A DNA stretch of 23,945 nt from an uncultured Oscillospiraceae bacterium (GTDB taxonomy: Bacteria; Bacillota; Clostridia; Oscillospirales; Oscillospiraceae): positions 1 through 23,945 of the forward strand of contig CAKTXA010000035.1 of the NCBI GenBank assembly GCA_934631005.1, written 5' to 3'. The translations under genes were made by a program, and so were the position numbers. Numbering within the stretch: the stretch's first letter is position 1; every line of letters starts with the position of its first letter. A model generated the notes under the pieces. It made no database searches. It saw only the letters and a list, made by a program, of their open reading frames with translations, and was not told where the DNA came from. This document shows, piece by piece, positions 16,985 to 23,945 of the stretch.

Positions 16985-18256
16985 ATGGCATATCGCGATT
17001 GGACAAGGGAAGCGCTGGCGGCTGAAAAAACAGCGGTCGCGGCGCATTTTGACGCGCTGAAGGCGCAGGCCCTCAAGCTCAACATGGCGCGCGGCAAGCC
17101 CGGCAAGGAGCAGCTCGATCTGGTATCGGACATCCTGACGGTGCTGAAAACGCCGGAGGACTGCATCTCAGACGGCATCGACGCCCGCAACTACGGCGAG
17201 CTGACGGGTCTGCCGTCGGCCAAGGCGCTGTGGGCGGACATCCTCGGCTGCAAGCCCGAGGAGTGCTTCATCGGCGGCAACGCGTCGCTCACCCTGATGT
17301 ACGACACCATCTCCAAGGCCTACACGCACGGCCTGCTACACTCGGAAAAGCCGTGGTGCAAGCTCAACACCGTCAAGTGGCTCTGCCCGTCCCCCGGCTA
17401 TGACCGGCACTTTAAGGTCACGGAGTCGTTCGGCTTTGAACTCATCACCGTCCCCATGACGCCCACCGGCCCGGATATGGACCTGGTGGAGGAGCTGGTG
17501 AAGGACCCGGCCGTCAAGGGTATGTGGTGCGTGCCGAAATATTCGAACCCCGACGGCATCATCTACTCCGACGAGACCATCGACCGCATCGCGCACCTGA
17601 AGCCCGCCGCGCCGGACTTTACCCTCATGTGGGACAACGCCTACTGCATCCACGAATTTGAGGGCGAATTCGTCCCCTTCCGCGACATTCTCACGCTCTG
17701 CCGCGAGGCCGGGAACCCCGACATGGTCTTTGAGTTCGCCTCCACCTCCAAGGTGACGCTGCCCGGCGCGGGCGTGTCGGTCATGGCGGCGTCGGTCGAC
17801 AACCAGAAGTATATGGAGAAGCTCATCTCCATCCAGACCATCTCCTATGACAAGCTCAACGCCCTGCGCCACGTGCGCTACCTCAAGGACAAGGCGCACA
17901 CGCTGGAGCTGATGAAAAAGCACGCGAGGATCCTCGCGCCGAAGTTCCACTGCGTGCTGGATAGCCTTGACCGCGAGATCGCCCCGCTCGGCATCGCGCA
18001 GTGGGAGCGCCCGAAGGGCGGCTATTTCATCTCGGTCAACACCGCCCCCGGCCTTGCCAAGCGCACGCTGGCGCTGTGCAAGGAAGCCGGCGTCGTGATG
18101 ACCGGCGCGGGCGCGACGTTCCCCTACGGCGTCGACCCGCAGGATTCCAACATCCGCATCGCCCCCAGTCTCCCCCCCGTCCACGAGCTGGAACAGGCCA
18201 TGGACGTCTTCTGCACCAGCCTCAAACTCGCCGCCCTCGAACAGCTGGGCGTGTAA
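16985..18256 (+). CDS. Aspartate aminotransferase, class I fold (group related to the Asp_aminotransf family)
   Basis: This 423-aa PLP enzyme most likely exchanges amino groups between aspartate and 2-oxoglutarate. Seen: NMARGKPG and YGELTGLPSAK near the N-terminus, PLP-pocket WDNAY (D217, Y220), Schiff-base lysine in STSKVTLPGAG (K256), KGGYFISV, and the substrate-carboxylate arginine in NIRIAPS near the C-terminus. The length and wording match the clostridial/actinobacterial branch rather than AspC or AspB. The frame is open upstream through repeats, but the ATG at 16985 follows GAGGAA and the promoter at 16921. It is the third gene of the acidic amino acid block. Confidence 0.9.
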   Translation: MAYRDWTREALAAEKTAVAAHFDALKAQALKLNMARGKPGKEQLDLVSDILTVLKTPEDCISDGIDARNYGELTGLPSAKALWADILGCKPEECFIGGNASLTLMYDTISKAYTHGLLHSEKPWCKLNTVKWLCPSPGYDRHFKVTESFGFELITVPMTPTGPDMDLVEELVKDPAVKGMWCVPKYSNPDGIIYSDETIDRIAHLKPAAPDFTLMWDNAYCIHEFEGEFVPFRDILTLCREAGNPDMVFEFASTSKVTLPGAGVSVMAASVDNQKYMEKLISIQTISYDKLNALRHVRYLKDKAHTLELMKKHARILAPKFHCVLDSLDREIAPLGIAQWERPKGGYFISVNTAPGLAKRTLALCKEAGVVMTGAGATFPYGVDPQDSNIRIAPSLPPVHELEQAMDVFCTSLKLAALEQLGV

Positions 18257-18265
18257 ACAGAGAAA

Positions 18266-18295
18266 AGCAGCCCGCCATTTGGCGGGCTGCTTTTT
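18266..18295 (+). terminator. Terminator of the aminotransferase gene
   Basis: The stem GCAGCCCGCC / GGCGGGCTGC with an ATTT loop and TTTTT tail lies 10 bp after the stop codon. Confidence 0.92.
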
Positions 18296-18330
18296 GCAGT
18301 TTATCGTATCCTTGACGCAGGAGCGAAACG

Positions 18331-18576
18331 TAGGCACCCCATAGCTTCCCCTGGGGGAAGCTGTCTGCGGAGCGCTAGCTCCGCAGACTGATGAGGGTCG
18401 GGGAGCAGTTGCGTTTTGGAACAACTGCTAAGCCATGTTTCAGTGCTCCCCGGCCCTCATCCGCCCCCTTCGGGGGCACCTGTCCCTACCCTCTTTGTCC
18501 CTTCGGGACATTTCCCCCTGATAGGGGGAATCGGCCCCCAGGGGAAGGTATGGGCCCTCTGCAAATCGGCACTGCC
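18331..18576. repeat. Family A modular repeat, copy 4 (composite)
   Basis: The left half matches copies 2 and 3 (AGGCACCCCATAGCTTCCCC, ACTGATGAGGGTCGGGGAGC, core GTTGCGTTTTGG). The left arm hairpin is changed to a longer one, TCTGCGGAGC / GCTCCGCAGA. After CCCTCATC the right arm is replaced by another module, GTCCCTACCCTCTTTG... CCCCCTGATAGGGGG, which also stands at about 1223-1280. The usual right flank TATGGGCCCTCTGC and AATCGGCACTGCC then follow. It fills most of the 469-bp gap to the next gene. Confidence 0.85.
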
Positions 18577-18600
18577 GAAAAAGAACGATGTTGCATACCA

Positions 18601-18660
18601 ACGGGAGGGGCAAGCCCCTCCCCTACGTTACGACTAAGGACGCAATTGGGCCGATGTGGG
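18601..18660. repeat. Family B repeat
   Basis: GGGAGGGGCAAGCCCCTCCC and CTACGTTACGACTAAGGACG are followed by a hairpin GGGCCGATG / CATCGGCCC instead of the AT-rich tail. It lies just downstream of the terminator of the minus-strand cysteine-rich protein gene. Confidence 0.7.
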
Positions 18661-18681
18661 CATCGGCCCCTGCAAACTTTC

Positions 18682-18709
18682 AAAAAACCAGGAGGGTCAC
18701 CCCTCCCAG
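18682..18709 (-). terminator. Terminator of the cysteine-rich protein gene
   Basis: On the minus strand CTGGGAGGG, a GTGA loop and CCCTCCTGG pair over 9 positions (two wobbles), followed by TTTTTT. It is 16 bp after the stop codon. Confidence 0.8.
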
Positions 18710-18725
18710 TTTTTCCCTGTTCGCC

Positions 18726-19718
18726 TCAGCCGATGAATTCTACGTCCTCGGCGCAGACGTAATAGATGCGCTTGGCACTGTCGTTGGCGAGGATGAGGGC
18801 GCTGCCGATGGCGCCGAGGAGCGTCACGTCGGTCAGCAGCAGCGGGCCGGCCGTGAGCGAGAGCGCCTGCACCATGCCGCAGCGGTCGAGCGAGGCCAGA
18901 ATGCCGGTGTTTTTGCACCCGCACGGCACGCGGCAGGGCTGCGGCTTCGGCGGCGTGCACGGCGGGCAGGGCGGCGGGCACTTCGGGCGCAGGATCTGAA
19001 GCAGGATCTGCTTGAGCGCCTGATAGTTCGCCTCCTGCACCGCGCCGGTGCCGGCGGCGTCGAACGCGATGGCGCTGAGCGCGCAGAGCGACACCTCATC
19101 CACCGTGACCTGCGGGCACGAGCAGCCGCCGAGCAGCGGCAAAAACGCCGCCTGCAGATCGGGCCGGAAGTTCGCGCTCGTCGGGTCGAGCCGGTCGGCC
19201 AGCGCGGCGAGGGCCGTCACAACGCCCTCGGTGCCGGTCGTGCCGTCCAGATTCTCGCTGAGGGTGGTGAAGAGCGTGGAGACCAGATCGGGATTTGCCA
19301 GCGGCGTATCGTCGTAGACGGTGCCGGAGATGTCGATCAGGTCACACGAACAGGGGGTGAAGCGGTTGAACGAACCGGTGAGCGTATCGGCAAGATTGTC
19401 ATATACGCCGGTCTCGCCGCAGGGGCAGGTACGGTATGTGCCGATGAGGAAATTTTTTCCGATGAACGCGAAGCGGTTAAAGTCGACCAGCCCCGCCAGG
19501 TCGCCGGAGCACAGCAGCCGCAGCGCGGTGGCCAGCGAATCGCGGCAGGCGCAGTTGTTCGTCTCGTCCGTCTGTACAGCCTCGGCGGCCGTTTCGGCGG
19601 CCGTCTGCTGGCCGCAGCCGCAGTCGTTTTGCGGCGGGCGGCAGCCGCCGGGCTGCTCCGCCTGCTGGCAGGCGCAGGCCTGCGTGCCGGTGGTGGTGTA
19701 GTTGTTACAATGACTCAT
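18726..19718 (-). CDS. Cysteine-rich protein of unknown function, possible spore or surface layer component
   Basis: I do not recognise this 330-aa protein. It has 24 cysteines (about 7%), many in CxC pairs: C15/C17, C33/C35, NNCAC, TCPC, PCSC, GCSC. A Pro/Cys linker follows (KCPPPCPPCTPPKPQPC, around 245-265), then a C-terminal hydrophobic part (LTAGPLLLTDVTLLGAIGSALIL). No signal peptide or known enzyme motif is visible. Its first 60 residues are low-complexity and rich in Cys, Gln, Thr and Ala. The ATG at 19718 has AAGGAG 7 nt upstream. It is a single-gene unit with its own terminator. The region upstream matches a mother-cell sigma factor promoter pattern. Cys-rich composition plus such a promoter would suit a spore coat protein, but this is inference. 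Confidence 0.8.
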   Translation of the reverse strand: MSHCNNYTTTGTQACACQQAEQPGGCRPPQNDCGCGQQTAAETAAEAVQTDETNNCACRDSLATALRLLCSGDLAGLVDFNRFAFIGKNFLIGTYRTCPCGETGVYDNLADTLTGSFNRFTPCSCDLIDISGTVYDDTPLANPDLVSTLFTTLSENLDGTTGTEGVVTALAALADRLDPTSANFRPDLQAAFLPLLGGCSCPQVTVDEVSLCALSAIAFDAAGTGAVQEANYQALKQILLQILRPKCPPPCPPCTPPKPQPCRVPCGCKNTGILASLDRCGMVQALSLTAGPLLLTDVTLLGAIGSALILANDSAKRIYYVCAEDVEFIG

Positions 19719-19794
19719 GCGATCACTCCTTGGAGCTTGATTGTGTAAATTTGTGCAGATAATGTGACAGTCGAAGGTTCGTTCCGCTACACAA

Positions 19795-19822
19795 TACTAT
19801 ATGCGCCCAAACGTGAACTTGT
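19795..19822 (-). promoter_or_regulatory. Possible sigma-K/sigma-E type promoter of the cysteine-rich protein gene
   Basis: On the minus strand AC (19821-19822), a 17-nt spacer and CATATAGTA (19795-19803) match the sigma-K pattern AC-N17-CATANNNTA, about 77 nt before the ATG. No good sigma-A promoter was seen in this gap on this strand. The pattern is short and could arise by chance. Confidence 0.4.
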
Positions 19823-19826
19823 GCGC

Positions 19827-19855
19827 TTGATTATTTGCCGATCTTCCTGTATGAT
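19827..19855 (+). promoter_or_regulatory. Promoter of the small membrane protein-AraC unit
   Basis: TTGATT (19827-19832) and TATGAT (19850-19855) are spaced by 17 nt, 31 nt before the start codon. It is divergent from the possible sigma-K type promoter beside it. Confidence 0.75.
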
Positions 19856-19886
19856 AATAGCAAGATTGTCCGGCGGAGGGCCTCAT

Positions 19887-20189
19887 ATGACAGATCACAT
19901 CCGACCGCGCCGCACGCTGGCGCTTTTGCTGGCGCTGAGCATGCTTGCGGCGCTCGCGCTGCCCGCCCTCGCGGCGGAGGACGCCCCGGCGGCGGAGAAC
20001 GCGGAGGCGGACGCGCCCGCGGGCCCGTTTGACGCGCTCACGTGGTGGGTCATCCCGCTGGCGCTTGCGATCGCGCTGCTCGGCTCCGGCGTGCTGCGCC
20101 TTGTGCTGCGCACGCCTGACCGCTGGACAAAGCATATGCAGAAGAAATACGACCGCTTTACCGCGAAAAAACCGGACGAAAGGAAGTGA
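19887..20189 (+). CDS. Small membrane protein with signal peptide, unknown function
   Basis: This 100-aa protein has a basic start (MTDHIRPRR), a hydrophobic signal stretch (10-30) with a likely cut after ALAA, an acidic Ala/Glu-rich spacer (30-46), one transmembrane segment (about 53-74) and a basic cytoplasmic tail (KHMQKKYDRF). The predicted layout is outside N-terminus, inside C-terminus. The frame is open further upstream, but ATG 19887 is 7 nt from GGAGG and just downstream of the promoter. It ends 4 bp before the AraC regulator gene, so the two are one unit. It shows no known domain; a link to the regulator is suggested only by position. Confidence 0.75.
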   Translation: MTDHIRPRRTLALLLALSMLAALALPALAAEDAPAAENAEADAPAGPFDALTWWVIPLALAIALLGSGVLRLVLRTPDRWTKHMQKKYDRFTAKKPDERK

Positions 20190-20193
20190 CCCC

Positions 20194-21159
20194 ATGCCCC
20201 AGATGGACGAATTTGAAGTCCTGTCGTTTTCCCGGCTGAACCACGTCACCATGAGCGTCACCCAGATCGGCTACCGCAACCCGCACATCCATCAGGCGCT
20301 GGAGATCTGTCTGGTCCTGGCCGGCGAGGCGGACGTGTGGGCGCGCGACCGCGTGTTCCACACCGGCGAAGGTGCCATCCTGCTCTTTAGCCCCGGCGAG
20401 CCGCATGAGATCTCCTCCACCGATCCGCAGGGCGTGCGCATCGCCTATATCCAGATCGCCAGCCACTTCTGCCGCGACTATATCCGCCCGCTGCGCAATC
20501 TGGAGCTGGCGGGCAACAGCGCCGCGGAATTTCTCACCGCCGGGCAGCAGGCCGCGCTCACGCAGCAGATCCTGCGCACCATGCACGATTACTTCACCCC
20601 GGACTCCGCCGACCGGCTGCAGGTGCTGTGCGACGTGTGTACGCTTTTGCAGCAGCTGCTCTCGCTCGTGCCGTATCACTATCTCAACGAGACGGCCTAT
20701 CAGGCCCACGGCAAAAAAATGGCCCGCATCCAGCGCATCACCGAATATATGGACACGCACTGCACCGAGCGCCTGACGCTCGAGGAGCTGGCCGAGCAGG
20801 AGAATATCACAACAACGTATCTGTCCCACTTCATCCGGGACAATCTCAACATGACCTTTCAGCAGTATCTCAACAACCTCCGCTTCGAAAAGGCGCGCAA
20901 GCTCATCGAGACGACCGATATGTGCCTGAGTGACGTGAGCCTTGCCAGCGGCTTCTCCGATCCCAAGTATATGAAGCGGATGTTTGCCGAGCGCTTCGGC
21001 TGCACGCCCGGCGCGCACCGGCAAAACGCCATCCAGTCCCTGCCGCTGCACGCGCAGAACGTCCCCTCCCAGCAGGCGGCAGACGCCGAGGCGTGCCTGC
21101 AGCACATCGCCGCCTTCACCCAGCTCCACTTTCCGGACGCTTCGTGCGCAGATTCTTGA
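20194..21159 (+). CDS. AraC-family transcriptional regulator
   Basis: This 321-aa regulator has an N-terminal cupin sensor (about 20-95; HIHQALEICLVLAGEADV, then FSPGEPHEI) that should bind a small ligand, often a sugar. A C-terminal double helix-turn-helix lies at about 178-276, with TLEELAEQENITTTYLSHFI and LSDVSLASGFSDPKYMKRMF followed by FGCTPGAHR. The start at 20194 follows GGAAGTG; a second ATG three codons later is possible. It stands 4 bp after the small membrane protein gene and upstream of a xylose-isomerase-like gene. A natural reading is that it controls that gene in response to a sugar. Two direct repeats in the gap may be its sites. Confidence 0.9.
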   Translation: MPQMDEFEVLSFSRLNHVTMSVTQIGYRNPHIHQALEICLVLAGEADVWARDRVFHTGEGAILLFSPGEPHEISSTDPQGVRIAYIQIASHFCRDYIRPLRNLELAGNSAAEFLTAGQQAALTQQILRTMHDYFTPDSADRLQVLCDVCTLLQQLLSLVPYHYLNETAYQAHGKKMARIQRITEYMDTHCTERLTLEELAEQENITTTYLSHFIRDNLNMTFQQYLNNLRFEKARKLIETTDMCLSDVSLASGFSDPKYMKRMFAERFGCTPGAHRQNAIQSLPLHAQNVPSQQAADAEACLQHIAAFTQLHFPDASCADS

Positions 21160-21186
21160 TGCAATGTGCACAAGAAGCGGGCGCTA

Positions 21187-21352
21187 AAATTATGAAATGT
21201 ATCAAAAAGCAGAAAAGCGCAAGATTGTCATTTGCCGAAGGCAAGTTTCCTCTGGAAAATAAACTGTTTTTGCGGCATAGTGGTATCAGAAACACCGGGG
21301 CTGTGACAACTTTGTCCGTCACCCCGGAGCGTACACCCTAAATTATGAAATG
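21187..21352. repeat. Pair of 13-bp direct repeats upstream of the isomerase gene
   Basis: AAATTATGAAATG occurs at 21187-21199 and again at 21340-21352, the second copy ending 15 bp before the isomerase start codon. A CCGGGG...CCCCGG hairpin lies between them (21296-21327). AraC proteins often bind direct repeats, so these may be operators. The spacing of 153 bp is larger than usual, which would need DNA looping. Confidence 0.4.
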
Positions 21353-21367
21353 AAAGAGGTAATGATC

Positions 21368-22408
21368 ATGGCAACATTCCGCTTTACCGCCGGCCCGTGG
21401 AACATCCACGAGGGCAATGAGACCTTTGGCCCGGGTCATCGCAAGAGCATCCCCCTGGAAGAGAAAATGAAGAAGTATGCCGAGATCGGCATGTCCGGCA
21501 TGCAGTTCCATGATGACGACGCTGTGCCCGACATGAACAACATGACCGAGAAGCAGATCGTCGACTATGCCAAGGACGTCAAGGCGATGCTGGACAAGTA
21601 CGGCCTGTTCGCCGAGTTCGTCGCACCGCGTCTGTGGTTCGACAAGCGCACGAATGACGGCGGCTTCACCGCTTCCCTGAAGGAAGACCGTGAGTTCGCA
21701 CAGTGGCGTGCCCGCCGCTCCTGCGACATCGCCAAGGCTCTCGGCACCAACAAGATCCAGCTGTGGCTGGCCCGTGAGGGTATGCTCTGCGCCGAAAGCA
21801 AGAGCCCCGTTGACTGCACCCTGCAGCTGCGTGATGCGTTCAACGACATCCTCACCTATCGTGACGATGCCCTGATCCTGGTCGAGCCGAAGCCCAATGA
21901 GCCCATCGACCGCTCCATCTGCGGCACCGCCGGCCACGCTCTGGCCATCGGCGCCTACACCGTCGACCCCAGCCGCGTGGGTCTTTGCATCGAGTCCGCG
22001 CACTCCATCCTCGCCGGCCTCGATCCCGCCAACGATATGGGCTTCGCTCTGGCTCTGAACAAGCTGTGGGGCGTGCACCTCAACGACCAGAACGGCTGCC
22101 GCTATGACCAGGATAAGTCCTTCGGCGTTGACAACCTGCGCAACGCGTTCAACCAGGTCAAGGTCCTGTACGAAAACAACTACGGCGACCGCGGCAACTT
22201 CGAGTGCGTCGGCCTCGACGTCAAGGCCATGCGTACCCAGCCCGATGAGGACTGCTACCGTCACCTGATCAACTCCAAGCGCATCTTCGAGCTGCTGCTG
22301 GAGAAGGTCAAGCAGTTCGACTACAAGTTCCAGGCGGCCTGCGTCAAGGAGCAGAACTTCGAAAAGCTCGAGATGTACGTCATGGAGCTGCTGATGGGCG
22401 TTAAATAA
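21368..22408 (+). CDS. Xylose-isomerase-like TIM-barrel sugar isomerase
   Basis: This 346-aa enzyme probably interconverts an aldose and a ketose. Its motifs follow class I xylose isomerase in order: FHDDD (H48, D51, the ring-opening pair), VEPKPNEP (E173, K175), CIESAH (E209, H212), VHLNDQNG (N239/D240), RYDQD (D247, D249) and GLD (D284). These match the metal and catalytic places of the Streptomyces enzyme, with the HLND block shifted by a two-residue gap. It is about 40 residues shorter than that enzyme, lacking much of the C-terminal dimer arm. The ATG at 21368 follows GAGGT at 7 nt. All arginine codons are CGC or CGT, a sign of high expression. True substrate unknown; it may be another sugar than xylose, since no xylulokinase is nearby. 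Confidence 0.85.
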   Translation: MATFRFTAGPWNIHEGNETFGPGHRKSIPLEEKMKKYAEIGMSGMQFHDDDAVPDMNNMTEKQIVDYAKDVKAMLDKYGLFAEFVAPRLWFDKRTNDGGFTASLKEDREFAQWRARRSCDIAKALGTNKIQLWLAREGMLCAESKSPVDCTLQLRDAFNDILTYRDDALILVEPKPNEPIDRSICGTAGHALAIGAYTVDPSRVGLCIESAHSILAGLDPANDMGFALALNKLWGVHLNDQNGCRYDQDKSFGVDNLRNAFNQVKVLYENNYGDRGNFECVGLDVKAMRTQPDEDCYRHLINSKRIFELLLEKVKQFDYKFQAACVKEQNFEKLEMYVMELLMGVK

Positions 22409-22431
22409 TCAAAGCCCCAACACATAAGCAG

Positions 22432-22462
22432 AATGGGAGCGGCGCAAGCCGCTCCCATTTTT
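22432..22462 (+). terminator. Terminator of the isomerase gene
   Basis: A 12-bp perfect stem AATGGGAGCGGC / GCCGCTCCCATT with a GCAA loop and a T tail, 23 bp after the stop. The following MATE gene starts only 15 bp later, so that gene must use read-through or an unseen promoter. Confidence 0.9.
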
Positions 22463-22477
22463 CAAAGAGGTGTCGTT

Positions 22478-23842
22478 ATGCGAAGCTTTTTTGTGCGCGA
22501 CAAGGCGTTTTACCGCTCGTTTCTGGCGCTGTCCGGGGCGCTGATGCTGGAGCAGGCCGTTGTGCTGTGCGTGAATCTGGCGGACAACGTGATGATCGGC
22601 TCGTATTCCGAGGTGTCGCTGTCCGGCGTGGCGGCGGTCAATCAGATCCAGTTTTTCATCCAGCAGATCGCCTTTGCCATCTCGAACGCGCTGATCGTGC
22701 TGGCGGGGCAGTACTGGGGGCAGAAGCGGTGCGCGCCCATCCGGCAGCTCACGGCCATCGGCGTGCGGCTGGGGCTGGTCTTTTCGCTCGTGATGTTCGC
22801 GCTCACGTCGCTGTTCCCGGAGGGGTGCGTGCGGCTGTTTGTGGATCACGATGCCATCGTCGCCGAGGGCGTGCGGTATCTGGACATCCTGCGCTTTTCC
22901 TATCCGTTCTTCGCTGTGACCACGGTGCTGCTCGGCGCGATGCGCAGCGTGGAGAACGTGCAGCTGGCTCTGCGGGTGTCGCTCGTGTCGCTGGTGGTAA
23001 ACTGCTGCATCAACTATCTGCTCATCGGCGGCAGGCTCGGCGCGCCGGAGCTGGGCGTGCGCGGCGCGGCCATCGGCACGCTCACCGCGCGCGTGCTGGA
23101 GTTTTTCATCGTGGCGTGGTATGTGCTGGCGCACGACAAGCGTCTGGCCCTGCGCCTGCGCGATCTTCTCAGCCGCGGACGCGAGCTGGCCCGCGATTTT
23201 GGCAAGGTCGCCCTGCCGATCGTGGTGCAGGGCGCGATGTGGGGCGCGTCCAACTGCCTGCAGACGGCCATCCTCGGCCATATGAACGACAATGCCGTGG
23301 CGGCCTATTCCATCTCGTCCACCATCTTCCTGCTTCTGAAGGTCGCGGCCGTCGGCGCGGCCACGGCGTCGAGCATCCTGATCGCCAAGCAGATCGGCGC
23401 CGGCGCGGAGCAGCCCGCCATCCGGCAGAGCGTGCACACCATGCAGGCCATCTATCTCGGCACGGGGCTCGTGCTGGCGGGCATTTTGTTTGCCATCCGC
23501 GTGCCGCTTCTGTCGCTGTACAAGCTGTCGGACACGACCCGGGCGCTGGCGGAGCAGTTTTTGCTCCTGCAATGCGCCGTGGTCTTTACGATGTCGTACC
23601 AGATGCCCGCGAGCATGGGCATCCTGCGCGGCGGCGGGGACACAAGGTTCTCCGTGATCGTCGACCTCATCTCGATCTGGGTCATCGTGCTGCCGGTGTC
23701 GTACCTCGCGGCGTTCGTCTGGAAGGCCCCCGCCATCGTGGTCGCCATCTGCCTCAATGCCGACCAGTTCTTCAAATGTATCCCCAACGCCCTCCGCGTC
23801 AACCGCTACCACTGGATCCATAGGCTCACGAGAGAGGCATGA
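22478..23842 (+). CDS. MATE family efflux transporter
   Basis: This 454-aa inner-membrane cation antiporter of the multidrug and toxin extrusion family has about 12 hydrophobic segments in two similar halves. Seen: LADNVMIGSYSEVSLSGVAAV in the first half, QYWGQKR after TM2, and the matching GASNCLQTAILGHMNDNAVAAYS in the second half. Such pumps expel cationic drugs, dyes or metabolites with Na+ or H+. The ATG at 22478 is preceded by AAAGAGGTG; the open frame starts earlier inside the terminator. It lies 15 bp after the isomerase terminator. Its codon use is richer in CGG and GGG than that of the isomerase gene. Substrate not predictable. Confidence 0.93.
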   Translation: MRSFFVRDKAFYRSFLALSGALMLEQAVVLCVNLADNVMIGSYSEVSLSGVAAVNQIQFFIQQIAFAISNALIVLAGQYWGQKRCAPIRQLTAIGVRLGLVFSLVMFALTSLFPEGCVRLFVDHDAIVAEGVRYLDILRFSYPFFAVTTVLLGAMRSVENVQLALRVSLVSLVVNCCINYLLIGGRLGAPELGVRGAAIGTLTARVLEFFIVAWYVLAHDKRLALRLRDLLSRGRELARDFGKVALPIVVQGAMWGASNCLQTAILGHMNDNAVAAYSISSTIFLLLKVAAVGAATASSILIAKQIGAGAEQPAIRQSVHTMQAIYLGTGLVLAGILFAIRVPLLSLYKLSDTTRALAEQFLLLQCAVVFTMSYQMPASMGILRGGGDTRFSVIVDLISIWVIVLPVSYLAAFVWKAPAIVVAICLNADQFFKCIPNALRVNRYHWIHRLTREA

Positions 23843-23906
23843 TCCCGCAGACCCATGCGCGACCACGCCGCACCCCTGTAGGGGCCGATGACCACTGTCA
23901 AGCCCA

Positions 23907-23945
23907 GATTGTTTACAAAATGTTCGGGATGATCCTTTACAGTTT
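23907..23945 (+). repeat. 39-bp end repeat, right copy (inverted relative to the left)
   Basis: GATTGTTTACA, TGTTCGGG and GATCCTTTACAGT align with the minus strand of 22-60 at about 31 of 39 positions. The copy runs into the window edge and may continue beyond it. Nothing else is seen between 23843 and 23906 apart from a short CCCCTGTAGGGG hairpin. Confidence 0.6.

Noticed and set aside
22409..23866. Long open frame (485 codons) on the minus strand opposite the MATE gene
   Set aside because: Low-complexity His/Gln/Arg composition, no ribosome binding site logic and a well supported MATE gene on the other strand.

Overview
The window reads as chromosomal DNA of a GC-rich (my estimate is about 60% GC) low-oxygen Firmicute of the Clostridia, most like the Oscillospiraceae/Oscillospirales. 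The basis is strong AGGAGG-type ribosome binding sites, sigma-A style promoters with 17-nt spacers, a SecA ending in a zinc-binding SEC-C tail, a lipoprotein with an LCGC lipobox, and many GC-rich palindromic repeats between genes. The taxon is an inference; no rRNA is present. No phage genes, transposase or CRISPR array are visible.

Left part, minus strand (180-4546): trmL, pgk and tpiA follow one promoter, with pgk and tpiA separated by a 340-bp repeat-filled gap. Next come rplM and rpsI (ribosomal proteins L13 and S9) behind a near-perfect promoter. A diverged second copy of the rpsI 3' end and its terminator lies just downstream of rpsI. A TtcA-like tRNA thiolase gene is divergent from rplM, and its last codons and stop come from a repeat.

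Middle part (5856-12434, minus strand): a tight four-gene run secA - pgeF - family 5 substrate-binding lipoprotein - membrane-anchored CapA-like protein, with gaps of 2 to 9 bp. Divergent from secA, on the plus strand, are a Cof-type HAD phosphatase overlapping a TauE/SafE permease (12537-14139).

Right part, plus strand: an acidic amino acid block (Asp/Glu racemase, GltP-type symporter, aspartate aminotransferase; 14437-18256). Then a minus-strand gene for a 24-cysteine protein of unknown function with a possible sporulation sigma-type promoter. Back on the plus strand are a 100-aa membrane protein, an AraC regulator, a codon-optimised xylose-isomerase-like enzyme and a MATE efflux pump.

The most unusual content is non-coding. 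Two interlinked repeat families (called A and B here) occupy nearly every long intergenic gap, often directly after a transcription terminator. Family A is modular, and its outer ends, arms and core appear to have been flipped or swapped independently between copies. A third, related 39-bp repeat sits in inverted orientation at the two ends of the window.
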